A DNA stretch of 14,507 bases, from the NCBI GenBank assembly GCA_025450095.1, contig JANWID010000146.1, positions 1 through 14,507 of the forward strand, read 5' to 3'. This document shows positions 8,338-14,507 of this stretch, piece by piece; position 1 is the stretch's first letter, and the number at the start of each line of letters is the position of its first letter. Source of the DNA: Bacteroidia bacterium. Lineage in GTDB: Bacteria; Bacteroidota; Bacteroidia; AKYH767-A; OLB10. Position numbers and translations under genes: made by a program. Below the pieces are notes generated by a model. It was not told the origin of the DNA, ran no database searches, and saw only the letters and a list, made by a program, of their open reading frames with translations.

Positions 8338-9228
8338 TTAAAATACAAAACCAACACCCAGGTAAGGAGAAACAACCTGTATTTCCAGGTCGTTAGTGTC
8401 TTCTTGACTCTCCTGGAAAAGATGCATATAACGGAATTTGGTCCCTAAATTGAAATTCCATGAGGCAACATATCTTATATATTTGAGATCGGCTAGAAAA
8501 GTGGAATAGTGCAAATGAATATTGCCTCCTTCGACATAAAAACTTTCGAACAGCGGAATATAAGTACCTGAAATTTCAAACTTTAACAAATTCACATTCT
8601 CAAAGCTACATTTTGTTGAAATCCCCAATACAGGATATGGCAATGCCTGACTTCCAAAATGCTCACATACTTCATTACGAGGGCTCCCTGGCATTACTTC
8701 CCCATCGAGGCAAAATTTGACATGGTCATAAACTAAACCGACCATGAATTGCCATTGCACAGCCAAGCTGGTATCAATGTTTCCCCGGTAAAATCCGCTC
8801 AACCTGAAATAACGTGACGGCGAAACATCAATGCCTTGCGTACCATCAATAAAGGTTCCGTTGTATGCAATAGTCTGATCTAAAGTAGCTGAGCCATTCA
8901 GAAAATATTGCTCATAACAAAATGAAAAGCTATTGTGTCTGCGAAATTGTTTTTCCACCAACAATTGAATCGCAGGATAATGATTCATACCAAGATCCTC
9001 CAGGTACATTTTATCTCCTTCTAATTCCCACTCCCGTACCTGGACATAACCATTGGCAAGGAATTCGGAACCATAAAAAGCTGATATAGAAATTCCATAC
9101 TCTAAATTCGGTGATTGGGCACTTACCCATGTACAAACAAAAAAAATGGGAAGAGTAATCAATCCAGGTATTAAATAATCCATCCTGCGTTTAATGGATT
9201 TTGGAAATGAATACAATTTAAAAGACAT
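8338..9228 (-). CDS. Outer-membrane beta-barrel protein of unknown function
   Basis: I do not recognise the family of this 296-residue protein. Residues about 1-38 form a signal peptide with a long basic n-region (KSIKRR), a hydrophobic core and cleavage after VSA before Gln38. The rest alternates polar and hydrophobic residues in strand-like blocks, and the chain ends in GVGFVF with a terminal Phe, as barrel proteins do. Cysteines occur at several places (in SFCYEQ, KFCLDG, NEVCEH and TKCSFE), which is a fairly high count for a barrel and might allow disulfides. A later ATG at 9183 would give 281 residues, but that form begins Met-Asp and lacks positive charge before the hydrophobic core, so the longer start is preferred. 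It reads in the same direction as the porin gene. Confidence 0.6.
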   Translation of the reverse strand: MSFKLYSFPKSIKRRMDYLIPGLITLPIFFVCTWVSAQSPNLEYGISISAFYGSEFLANGYVQVREWELEGDKMYLEDLGMNHYPAIQLLVEKQFRRHNSFSFCYEQYFLNGSATLDQTIAYNGTFIDGTQGIDVSPSRYFRLSGFYRGNIDTSLAVQWQFMVGLVYDHVKFCLDGEVMPGSPRNEVCEHFGSQALPYPVLGISTKCSFENVNLLKFEISGTYIPLFESFYVEGGNIHLHYSTFLADLKYIRYVASWNFNLGTKFRYMHLFQESQEDTNDLEIQVVSPYLGVGFVF

Positions 9229-9523
9229 TTATTTGGGTATTTTGACAATGAATATTACCTAACCGGCAAGCACTTGTTCATGGAATTGTAATATGAGGAA
9301 ACACACCAAAACTATTTTTCTGCTTGCGGTGGATTTTGAGCAGGACCTGAAAAATTCCAATTCCACTGACATGAACCGCGACGGATCGGTCGAGGTTTGA
9401 CAAGATGTTCCCATGGTTGTTCCTTAATGATATCTAAATTAAATAAAAAAACAACCTAATATATTGCTCGATTTTATGATCGAATTAATGATACTTTCAG
9501 GGAGTATTTGTACTTTTAACTAA
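9229..9523. other. Intergenic gap with a short ORF and a small palindrome
   Basis: This 295-bp gap separates divergent genes (the barrel on minus, a secreted protein on plus). It holds a short plus-strand frame at 9293-9400 that may be a gene remnant and, at 9468-9483, the palindrome TCGAT-6-ATCGA, which sits 40 bp before the next start codon and could be an operator. No complete TAnnTTTG promoter box was found near either start. Confidence 0.4.
9293..9400 (+). pseudogene. Short ORF, possible remnant of a secreted protein gene
   Basis: An ATG opens a 35-codon frame. It begins MRKHTKTIFLLAV, like the start of a signal peptide, then passes at once into a polar stretch with TDMNRDGSVEV, which looks like one calcium-binding dockerin-type or EF-hand-like loop. 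A shift by one base at the end continues as FDKMFPWLFLNDI before a stop. The join of a truncated signal sequence to such a loop suggests an internal deletion of a longer gene. The evidence is slim and chance cannot be excluded. Confidence 0.25.
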
Positions 9524-10156
9524 ATGAAAACCTGTAAACTAATTTGCCTAGCAGCTATTCTACTGGTGATTCAGCCAGCATTTTCACAACGTCTGAATCC
9601 ATTTACCTCACACCTGGAAAGTGTCGATAACAGTGGAACAACCGAATATGTTCCCTACAAGCGAACGTTGAGTTATTTCGACTGTATCGATGTAAATGTA
9701 AAACCAGATACATTGATTGCTCGTCTTCCCTCCTACCTGGTAGAATTTGAGTTACCATCTGAAGTAAAAGAAATTGGTATCCGATTTATTTCTCCTGTCC
9801 CTGAAAATTACTTTCCGAATACCGGGGATATAGTGACTGAAATATATTCAACCCAATCAAAAGATAAAGCCTGGTTCGATCCGATGATTGTTTTGGAACA
9901 ATGGACTACGGATACTACCACTTCCAGTTCAAAATGGATTGTGTTGGGTGAAAATAACAATGCAGATGATGCTCCTGCGCAACCCGATGGCAATAAAAAT
10001 AATTCTGTGTTACGTGTAACAAAGGGCTCTTACCCAATTACAAAATACAGGGTACGAATACAGTCCACCAATAAGAATACACCAAAAGGATGTTACCTGT
10101 TGCAGATTGGCACTGTACCGGGAATTAAAGGAATCGTTTTTCAGAACAGCAACTGA
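9524..10156 (+). CDS. Secreted protein of unknown function
   Basis: The product has 210 residues. Its signal peptide covers about 1-21 (hydrophobic core LICLAAILLVI, cleavage after AFS before Gln22). The remaining 189 residues look like an all-beta domain, with strand-like segments such as YLVEFELPSEVKEIGIRFI and TKYRVRIQSTN. It ends in a short KGIVFQNSN with no T9SS tail. Cysteines are Cys53 in YFDCID and one near the end in KGCYLLQ. No catalytic motif stands out and I do not recognise the family. It lacks a lipobox and transmembrane helices, so a periplasmic or secreted location is likely. It is the only plus-strand gene in the right half of the window, and its end converges on the DUF2490 gene with a 21-bp gap. 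Confidence 0.7.
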   Translation: MKTCKLICLAAILLVIQPAFSQRLNPFTSHLESVDNSGTTEYVPYKRTLSYFDCIDVNVKPDTLIARLPSYLVEFELPSEVKEIGIRFISPVPENYFPNTGDIVTEIYSTQSKDKAWFDPMIVLEQWTTDTTTSSSKWIVLGENNNADDAPAQPDGNKNNSVLRVTKGSYPITKYRVRIQSTNKNTPKGCYLLQIGTVPGIKGIVFQNSN

Positions 10157-10163
10157 AGGGAGC

Positions 10164-10182
10164 AATGACCGTTAGGGTCATT
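10164..10182. terminator. Short hairpin between convergent genes
   Basis: Arms 10164-10170 and 10176-10182 pair over 7 bp (AATGACC with GGTCATT) around a five-base loop. It lies 7 bp after the stop of the plus-strand secreted-protein gene and overlaps the stop codon of the DUF2490 gene. There is no strong T-run on either side, so termination is possible but unproven. Confidence 0.35.
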
Positions 10183-10900
10183 TGAAAATATAATTCCACC
10201 CTATCGAAATCACATAGAGTGTCCAGGGATTGGCAACCTGCACCTCCCTATTCACCAGGTACCCGAGTTCAAGAGTTGATTTCTTGCTGAATTCATACTC
10301 GCATCCTGCCGATACACGGTAATTATCGAACAACATACCATCAGGCCTGTTAGTTTGGAAAAACATTTCGCCAAATATAAACGGAACAAATTTGCTGTCC
10401 AGGTCATACTTCAGGGTTAGCTTAGGACGGAGATAACTATCTGGAACAACTCCGGTCTCGCTCGACTGTACATCGGCATATTGGGTTTGATAACGCAGAC
10501 GGAAATTGGTTCGAATCTTACCGAATTTCTCCTTCAGATTAACATTAAAGAGTACCCGGTGCCGCTTACTGTACGAATCATCCACATTACGTTTATTCGT
10601 GAAACGGTACCCCACCGAAAAAGCAATGTTTTTATTGAGGTTGTATTCGCCGCTAATTTCAGAAAAGAAAGATCCAGCTTCGGTTATATTTTCGTACATA
10701 CGAAGCTCTTCCGAAAAATGGAGCGACCACTTCTGAGAAAACTTTTTCTCCAGGTTGATGCTCATCCACAACCCGGCGTCGTTCACCTGTCCAAAAGTAC
10801 TCAGGCATGGTAATCCTGCTGTAAGAATCAGAATTAAGCTAAAAATACGGAACCGGAACATCAGTGGAGATAAGTTGGTTTGTAGGAAACCGGTTCTCAT
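10178..10900 (-). CDS. DUF2490 family outer-membrane protein
   Basis: The product has 240 residues with a signal peptide ending TFG before Gln38. The body resembles DUF2490, a barrel-like family of unknown function. Landmarks are DAGLWMSINLEKKFSQKW near the mature N-terminus, LHFSEELRMYENI, the VGYRFTNKRN strand, NFRLRYQTQYAD and the closing ELGYLVNREVQ followed by WNYIFK. Its ATG overlaps the stop codon of the DUF4956 gene in the four bases ATGA, which argues for translational coupling and for this start. An internal ATG at 10861 would give 227 residues with a more compact signal peptide and is also possible. As the last gene of the VTC-DUF4956 unit it could supply an outer-membrane component. 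DUF2490 proteins also occur in other contexts, so this role is inference. Confidence 0.82.
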   Translation of the reverse strand: MRTGFLQTNLSPLMFRFRIFSLILILTAGLPCLSTFGQVNDAGLWMSINLEKKFSQKWSLHFSEELRMYENITEAGSFFSEISGEYNLNKNIAFSVGYRFTNKRNVDDSYSKRHRVLFNVNLKEKFGKIRTNFRLRYQTQYADVQSSETGVVPDSYLRPKLTLKYDLDSKFVPFIFGEMFFQTNRPDGMLFDNYRVSAGCEYEFSKKSTLELGYLVNREVQVANPWTLYVISIGWNYIFK

Positions 10901-11517
10901 TCGTAATAAAACACCTGTACCTGGGCGGCATCACGGAGAAAATCAATTTTCCCGATAATTACCTGGTTGATCCTGATTCCCATTCTTTTTTCAAGATCGG
11001 CAATCAGTTTATCGCGATTCTCCGGCTTTATCAGTTCAATATTTTCGTACATCACCATCCTGGAAACTTCTTTACGGATGAGGACATTGCTTTCGAGGAG
11101 GTATGTGATCACAATAATGATGATCATCAACAAAGTCAGTTCGTCCCAGTTTCCTTTGCTTACGGCGTTGATCAGTCCCATGGCAATTACCAGGAACATG
11201 TAGGTCATATCCTTGATAGAAATATCTTCGGTTCGGTACCTGAGCATCGAAAACACGGCAAATAATCCAAATGCAGCACCCATGCTCATTTCTACTTTGT
11301 TGAGCAGGTAGGTGATCAGAAAGATGATTAGATTGAAAATAAAGAATGTAAACACATTTTCTCGGCTCCTATAAATGGGAAAATAAATGAACCTGACCAG
11401 GACAATTACTGCCAACAGGTCGATGAGGAGCCTGATGAAAAATTTGGGCGAGAGTTTTTCAAAAAGCGTAAATGTGGCCTCAACCGTATCCTGGTTAAGA
11501 TCTTGCAGGAGAAGCAT
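10897..11517 (-). CDS. DUF4956 membrane protein, partner of the VTC polymerase
   Basis: This is an inner-membrane protein of 206 residues with four predicted helices, at about 27-48, 55-73, 79-118 (one long or two short helices around a conserved loop) and 126-142. A soluble C-terminal part with KRMGIRINQVIIGKIDFL follows. The most diagnostic segment is FGLFAVFSMLRYRTEDISIKD, the conserved core of DUF4956. The gene overlaps the VTC gene by 23 bp upstream and the DUF2490 gene by 4 bp downstream. DUF4956 genes are commonly found next to bacterial VTC-domain genes. By comparison with yeast, where the polymerase works with membrane segments that pass polyphosphate across a membrane, it could be the anchor or channel for the product. 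That transport role is inference. The family assignment is strong. Confidence 0.9.
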   Translation of the reverse strand: MLLLQDLNQDTVEATFTLFEKLSPKFFIRLLIDLLAVIVLVRFIYFPIYRSRENVFTFFIFNLIIFLITYLLNKVEMSMGAAFGLFAVFSMLRYRTEDISIKDMTYMFLVIAMGLINAVSKGNWDELTLLMIIIIVITYLLESNVLIRKEVSRMVMYENIELIKPENRDKLIADLEKRMGIRINQVIIGKIDFLRDAAQVQVFYYE

Positions 11518-12259
11518 AGAGTATCCTGTTTAAGTAAAGCAATTGTGACTTAAAGTTATTTATGCGAATGTCGTTGAACATACTGGCAACACCAAAACAA
11601 TACTTGCTAATGGAACCTTTTCGGATGTGGTGATCTTTCATCACCCTGGTGAACACCGATTGGCCTGCCTTACCTTGTTTCACTTCGGCAATAACGAGGT
11701 TATCGATCGATTTGGATTCTGTACCGCTTTTAAATGTCAGGTCGAGGTCAAGGGTTAGACGTTCTTTGTAGTCGCGGCTTACGAGGGTAATCCGGATGTA
11801 ATTTACCCAGATTCTCGCTTTCAGATCATCCGGTCTCAAAGGTGATTTTTCCGATAAAAAGTCACGGGTCTTTCCTTCGATATTAAAATCACCTGAGAGT
11901 GGCATGCGACTCTTAATGGTTCTGCCTTTATTGTTTTTATGCTTGATTTCGAAATAACTCAGGTCTGACTCCACATATTTCCGGAAGCGGACTTTGTACC
12001 TGTTGAGTTTTCCGCAGAAATGATGGTTATATAACTCAAAATCCGCGGTATCAAAATAAAGCGATTCATAACGGAACATGCGATTACCATCAATCTCTAA
12101 AACGAAATAATGATCCTTAACCATGTCCAGGAACCCTTGCAGCTGCGACCGGGTGAATACGTACTTTGTATCCATTCGGTCTAAGAGGGATACCTGTTCC
12201 AGGTCCGTCAACCCAACCGGAACAAAAGCGCCAAGATCCTCCTGTTTCAAATCATTCAT
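11495..12259 (-). CDS. VTC-domain polyphosphate polymerase
   Basis: This 254-residue cytoplasmic protein is almost entirely a VTC catalytic domain, the CYTH-like tunnel fold that in yeast Vtc4 makes polyphosphate from ATP. The basic and acidic tunnel residues expected from the family can be seen: Lys32 in RMDTKY, Arg63 in RYESLYFD, Arg91 and Arg93 in KVRFRKY, Glu104 and Lys106 in FEIKHK, Arg162/Arg167, the acidic strand LTLDLDL (Asp171, Asp173), and Glu192/Lys194 in AEVKQGK. No SPX regulatory domain is present, so any phosphate sensing must differ from that in yeast. It starts 6 bp after the repeat-protein gene ends and its end overlaps DUF4956 by 23 bp. Polymerase activity is the most likely function, with all the key residues apparently kept. 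Related CYTH triphosphatases differ in lacking this arrangement. Confidence 0.9.
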   Translation of the reverse strand: MNDLKQEDLGAFVPVGLTDLEQVSLLDRMDTKYVFTRSQLQGFLDMVKDHYFVLEIDGNRMFRYESLYFDTADFELYNHHFCGKLNRYKVRFRKYVESDLSYFEIKHKNNKGRTIKSRMPLSGDFNIEGKTRDFLSEKSPLRPDDLKARIWVNYIRITLVSRDYKERLTLDLDLTFKSGTESKSIDNLVIAEVKQGKAGQSVFTRVMKDHHIRKGSISKYCFGVASMFNDIRINNFKSQLLYLNRILYASPARS

Positions 12260-12265
12260 TGTGTG

Positions 12266-12859
12266 TCAGTCCTCCGATGAAACACTATCGTATTTATATT
12301 TTTTAACCAGGATCAACTGCTCATCCGCATTGTACGTCTTCCGTTCTTTTTTCAAGCCGTTTTTATCGTACGTATAGAGAGATTTCTTTATTGTTTTACC
12401 GTTTGCATCCAGATCCAATTCAAAAATCTTCTCTCCCATACTGTCGTAGCCAAATTTCGTCCACGAAATAATTTTACCTGTACCATCAGTAGTAAGCTCA
12501 TTGAGCTTCCTGTTGTTTTCATCGTATGTAGTAACCGTTTTCTTCAGGACCATCCCTTTTTGGTCCAGTTCAGTTTCTTCGGTTACATCGCCATCCTTGT
12601 TGTATTTCCATGTTTTACGCTTGACGAATTTCCCATCATCACCGAATTCAGTTTCGTCAATCACACGACCTTCTTTATCATATTTCTCAGTTTTTTCAAT
12701 AAAAGAAGACGTTTCCTTCTGACCAGCATAAGTTGTTCGTGTTACCGACAAGGACCGGACTCCATATTTTTTCAGTTCTTTTCTTCCCTGGGCATGCAAC
12801 GAACCATGGATCAAAATGCTGATACAAATTATCATTGTTTGAAGCATTCTCCATTTCAT
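12266..12859 (-). CDS. Secreted YD-like repeat protein of unknown function
   Basis: The product has 197 residues with a signal peptide ending LHA before Gln24. Nearly all of the mature protein is five consecutive repeats of 24-26 residues, each opening with a Tyr-Asp or Tyr-Asn core: KYDKEGRV, KYNKDGDV, TYDENNRK, GYDSMGEK and TYDKNGLK. A final KYDS follows. This resembles RHS/YD or YwqK-type beta-strand repeats but is far too short to be an RHS toxin. The ATG at 12859, 5 bp after the stop of the lipoprotein gene, is preferred. A TTG at 12868 would add three residues and overlap that stop. The gene lies between the lipoprotein and VTC genes with spacings of 5 and 6 bp, so it belongs to the polymerase operon. 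A periplasmic or surface binding role is possible; nothing shows catalysis. Confidence 0.75.
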   Translation of the reverse strand: MKWRMLQTMIICISILIHGSLHAQGRKELKKYGVRSLSVTRTTYAGQKETSSFIEKTEKYDKEGRVIDETEFGDDGKFVKRKTWKYNKDGDVTEETELDQKGMVLKKTVTTYDENNRKLNELTTDGTGKIISWTKFGYDSMGEKIFELDLDANGKTIKKSLYTYDKNGLKKERKTYNADEQLILVKKYKYDSVSSED

Positions 12860-12864
12860 ACGAT

Positions 12865-13251
12865 TCAATTCTTTTTGATGTTTAGAGTTCCAACATCAAC
12901 GGTACTCTTGTTTTCCTTGATTTCGGCATTTACCATAACTACCGAGCTACCCGATGTAGTAGTATCTTCGGAATAGACATAAATCTTGTAATCGCCTTTC
13001 CGGAGGTATTTGAATTCAAACCTGCCATCAGGACCCGACCTGATACGTTCACCATACGAAACATCGTCACCATAAATAATGTACACATCCTCATCGGCAC
13101 CGGCATATTGCGATTGCAAAATCAGGAATGTGGCGTTATAATCCCAAACATGAACATTCCCGGTGATGGACGAGTTTCCGCCTTCACCAGGGTCTTTTTC
13201 ACAACCAGAAAGCATGAATAAACTGAAGAGTGCTAGGAGAATTTTTTTCAT
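12865..13251 (-). CDS. Small lipoprotein with a carboxypeptidase-regulatory-like domain
   Basis: The product has 128 residues from the preferred start MKKILLAL. A Met two codons earlier, at 13257, is also possible. The lipobox MLSGC puts the acylated Cys at residue 17, followed by EKDPGEGG, so the protein is anchored in a membrane, probably the outer one. The rest looks like a single transthyretin-like beta-sandwich of the carboxypeptidase-regulatory or CNA-B sort, with SITGNVHVWDYN, the loop GPDGRFEFKYLRKGDYKIYVYS and an edge strand ending VDVGTLNIKKN. Such domains usually serve as stalks or adhesive modules. It is the first gene of the tightly packed stretch leading to VTC and follows the CotH-like gene after a 98-bp gap containing a strong stem-loop. 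Confidence 0.75.
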   Translation of the reverse strand: MKKILLALFSLFMLSGCEKDPGEGGNSSITGNVHVWDYNATFLILQSQYAGADEDVYIIYGDDVSYGERIRSGPDGRFEFKYLRKGDYKIYVYSEDTTTSGSSVVMVNAEIKENKSTVDVGTLNIKKN

Positions 13252-13278
13252 TGACATGGTAACCGCTTTATAACAGAA

Positions 13279-13320
13279 CGGATCAGGTTAACGCATAGGG
13301 TGAGCGTTAGACCCGATCCG
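13279..13320. terminator. Strong stem-loop between the CotH-like gene and the lipoprotein gene
   Basis: Bases 13279-13294 pair with 13304-13320 over 15 bp with one mismatch (13285/13314) and one bulged base (13310), around the nine-base loop ATAGGGTGA. The stem is G/C-rich. On the minus strand it begins 29 bases after the CotH stop codon. The bases after it (TTCTGTTATAAAG) are only mildly T-rich. It may be a terminator that separates or attenuates expression between CotH and the rest, or an RNA processing or stability element. Confidence 0.55.
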
Positions 13321-13349
13321 GTATGATTAGTTTAAATAAGAGAATCTTT

Positions 13350-14507
13350 TTATTCAGGATTGTAAATGAGTTTTACATTCTGCCTGAAACCTTCAGATCT
13401 GAAATCAAGCAGGTAAATTCCAGCAGCGGCTCCATGTGCAGGCATGGTGATGCTGAACGTGTGTAGTCCTGCAGGCAATTCGGCAGTTCCGCTGTTCAGA
13501 TCGAGTACCTGGGCACCGTTAACCGAGAAAAGCTTCAACGATACAGGAGCGTTTTCGGGAAGATAAATTGTCACGAAGGCTTCATGGGTGAATAAGGTAG
13601 GTGCCACGGAGATGGAAGGTGTGATTCCCGGCATTTCGGGCAGAGCAGAAGACGAAATAAAATGAGCAACAATGGAGTCAGCCGAGCCGAGCGTGAGGTC
13701 GACGTCCATACTGGTAAAATTCGGATTGAACACCTGGTTGTTTGATGACCAGTTCACAAAACTATGTGCCGAATCAGCTGTAGCAGTCAGATTGGTATTG
13801 ATATTACCGAAGTAATTACCTGTCCATGGAAACTGGCTAATAGTTAAAGAATTCAACTGGATAGTACCCGCATTTGCCGGATCGGTATTCAGCGTAATGG
13901 GATATGGTCCTGTTAGCCCGTAACAATTGTTCATTCCATTTGAAATCGCATTGCAGCGCAGCGTAATGAAATCCCTTAACTCCTGTGCATTATCATACCA
14001 TTCCTGGTACGTACCAGCCCACCTGTTGGCATGAGCAGTCATCTCCGGCGACAACAATGTGATAATGCTGTCGAGCTTGGTCAGCATATTATCGCAGCTG
14101 AACACGGTATTCCACAAGTCAGCCATGCGGTTGATGTAGTATTCGTTGAATTCGGGATTTGTGCGCAACTTGTTTAGAAGTGCTATATGACCTTTCGGAT
14201 CGGAACCTCCTGATAGACCTTCCACATCACATGGATCGGCATATGGAGTGGTATTGGGAATGCCTGTGTAATTGATGTAATGACCAAAGGTGGCGTCATT
14301 ATCCCACAGGATATATCCCCATTTAAGGTGCGTTCCAGTGCTATCGAGTCCGCGCCACCAGCCGGTGTTGTAATTGAGCCAGTCGGAACATACGGCAAAC
14401 ATATTTACTAGTACATAATCGACCAGGCTTGTAGCATCGTACCGATCCATCACCCACTGGTATTGCGCCGGAACGTTCATATTGCTGGACATAGCAGTTG
14501 AGTAAAA
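13350..14507 (-). CDS. CotH-like secreted kinase with T9SS sorting domain (5' end outside window)
   Basis: The frame is open to the window edge, so the N-terminus with the nucleotide-binding part is missing; 385 codons are visible. Numbering from the ATG at 14492, the C-terminal half of a CotH kinase domain is recognisable. There is the helix SLVDYVLVNMFAVCSDWLNYNTGWW, where Asp37 fits the catalytic Asp, then the strand KWGYILWDNDATFG, where Asp64 or Asp66 fits the metal-binding Asp. The helical tail covers about 95-190. Residues about 198-277 resemble a divergent InlB B-repeat (DPANAGTI, LTATADSAHSFVNW). Residues about 295-380 are a T9SS type A sorting domain (VSLKLFSVNGAQVLDL, AAGIYLLDF). 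The protein would be exported and fixed to the cell surface. CotH kinases phosphorylate secreted or surface proteins in known cases; the target here is unknown. CotH, VTC and DUF4956 genes are often neighbours in bacteria. Confidence 0.82.
   Translation of the reverse strand, partial: FYSTAMSSNMNVPAQYQWVMDRYDATSLVDYVLVNMFAVCSDWLNYNTGWWRGLDSTGTHLKWGYILWDNDATFGHYINYTGIPNTTPYADPCDVEGLSGGSDPKGHIALLNKLRTNPEFNEYYINRMADLWNTVFSCDNMLTKLDSIITLLSPEMTAHANRWAGTYQEWYDNAQELRDFITLRCNAISNGMNNCYGLTGPYPITLNTDPANAGTIQLNSLTISQFPWTGNYFGNINTNLTATADSAHSFVNWSSNNQVFNPNFTSMDVDLTLGSADSIVAHFISSSALPEMPGITPSISVAPTLFTHEAFVTIYLPENAPVSLKLFSVNGAQVLDLNSGTAELPAGLHTFSITMPAHGAAAGIYLLDFRSEGFRQNVKLIYNPE

Noticed and set aside
10864..11265. 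Plus-strand frames of 60-138 codons over the VTC, DUF4956 and repeat-protein genes
   Set aside because: They are antisense shadows of clearly assigned minus-strand genes and resemble nothing themselves.
12266..12859. An RHS or polymorphic toxin, based on the YD-like repeats
   Set aside because: It has only five short repeats, no core-processing motif, no toxin tip and no immunity gene.

Overview
The window looks like chromosomal DNA of a member of the Bacteroidota. Three features point there. Two secreted proteins, an M23 peptidase and a CotH-like protein, carry C-terminal type IX secretion (T9SS) sorting domains. Exact copies of the phylum's -7 promoter box TAnnTTTG lie in the divergent region at about 3.5-3.65 kb. 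The gene content (TPR-hybrid histidine kinase, LytTR regulator, OprP-type porin, tail-fibre-like repeat protein ending in the HLPGVPSAEE-type tail) is also typical. No rRNA, tRNA, insertion sequence or CRISPR array was seen. The genus cannot be told from the sequence alone.

Layout. Positions 1-205 are non-coding and hold a long imperfect inverted repeat plus an overlapping perfect hairpin. Next, on the minus strand, come a secreted M23 metallopeptidase (206-1873) and a tail-fibre-like repeat protein (1927-3492), probably transcribed together from a promoter near 3530. Divergent from these is a TPR hybrid sensor kinase (3656-6127, plus). It converges on, and overlaps by 6 bp, a LytTR response regulator (6122-6847, minus). 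Just upstream of the regulator is a 42-codon open stretch that resembles the end of a receiver domain and looks like a relic (6860-6988). Then follow two outer-membrane barrels on the minus strand (OprP-type porin 7068-8168; unrecognised barrel 8338-9228), a mostly empty 295-bp gap, and an unrecognised secreted protein on the plus strand (9524-10156).

The right third (10178-14507, all minus) is the most interesting part and reads like one operon. In order of transcription it holds: a CotH-like secreted kinase with a T9SS tail (5' end outside the window), a small lipoprotein, a secreted protein of five YD-like repeats, a VTC-type polyphosphate polymerase, a four-helix DUF4956 membrane protein, and a DUF2490 outer-membrane protein. 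Below the CotH gene, spacing is from 5 bp down to overlaps of 4-23 bp, which suggests co-translation. VTC and DUF4956 together look like a two-gene bacterial counterpart of the yeast VTC complex (catalytic tunnel domain plus membrane part). The other members place parts at the outer membrane and cell surface. My hypothesis is an envelope-spanning system that makes polyphosphate in the cytoplasm, moves it across the inner membrane, and couples it to surface phosphorylation by CotH. The gene association is visible here. The joint function is inference.
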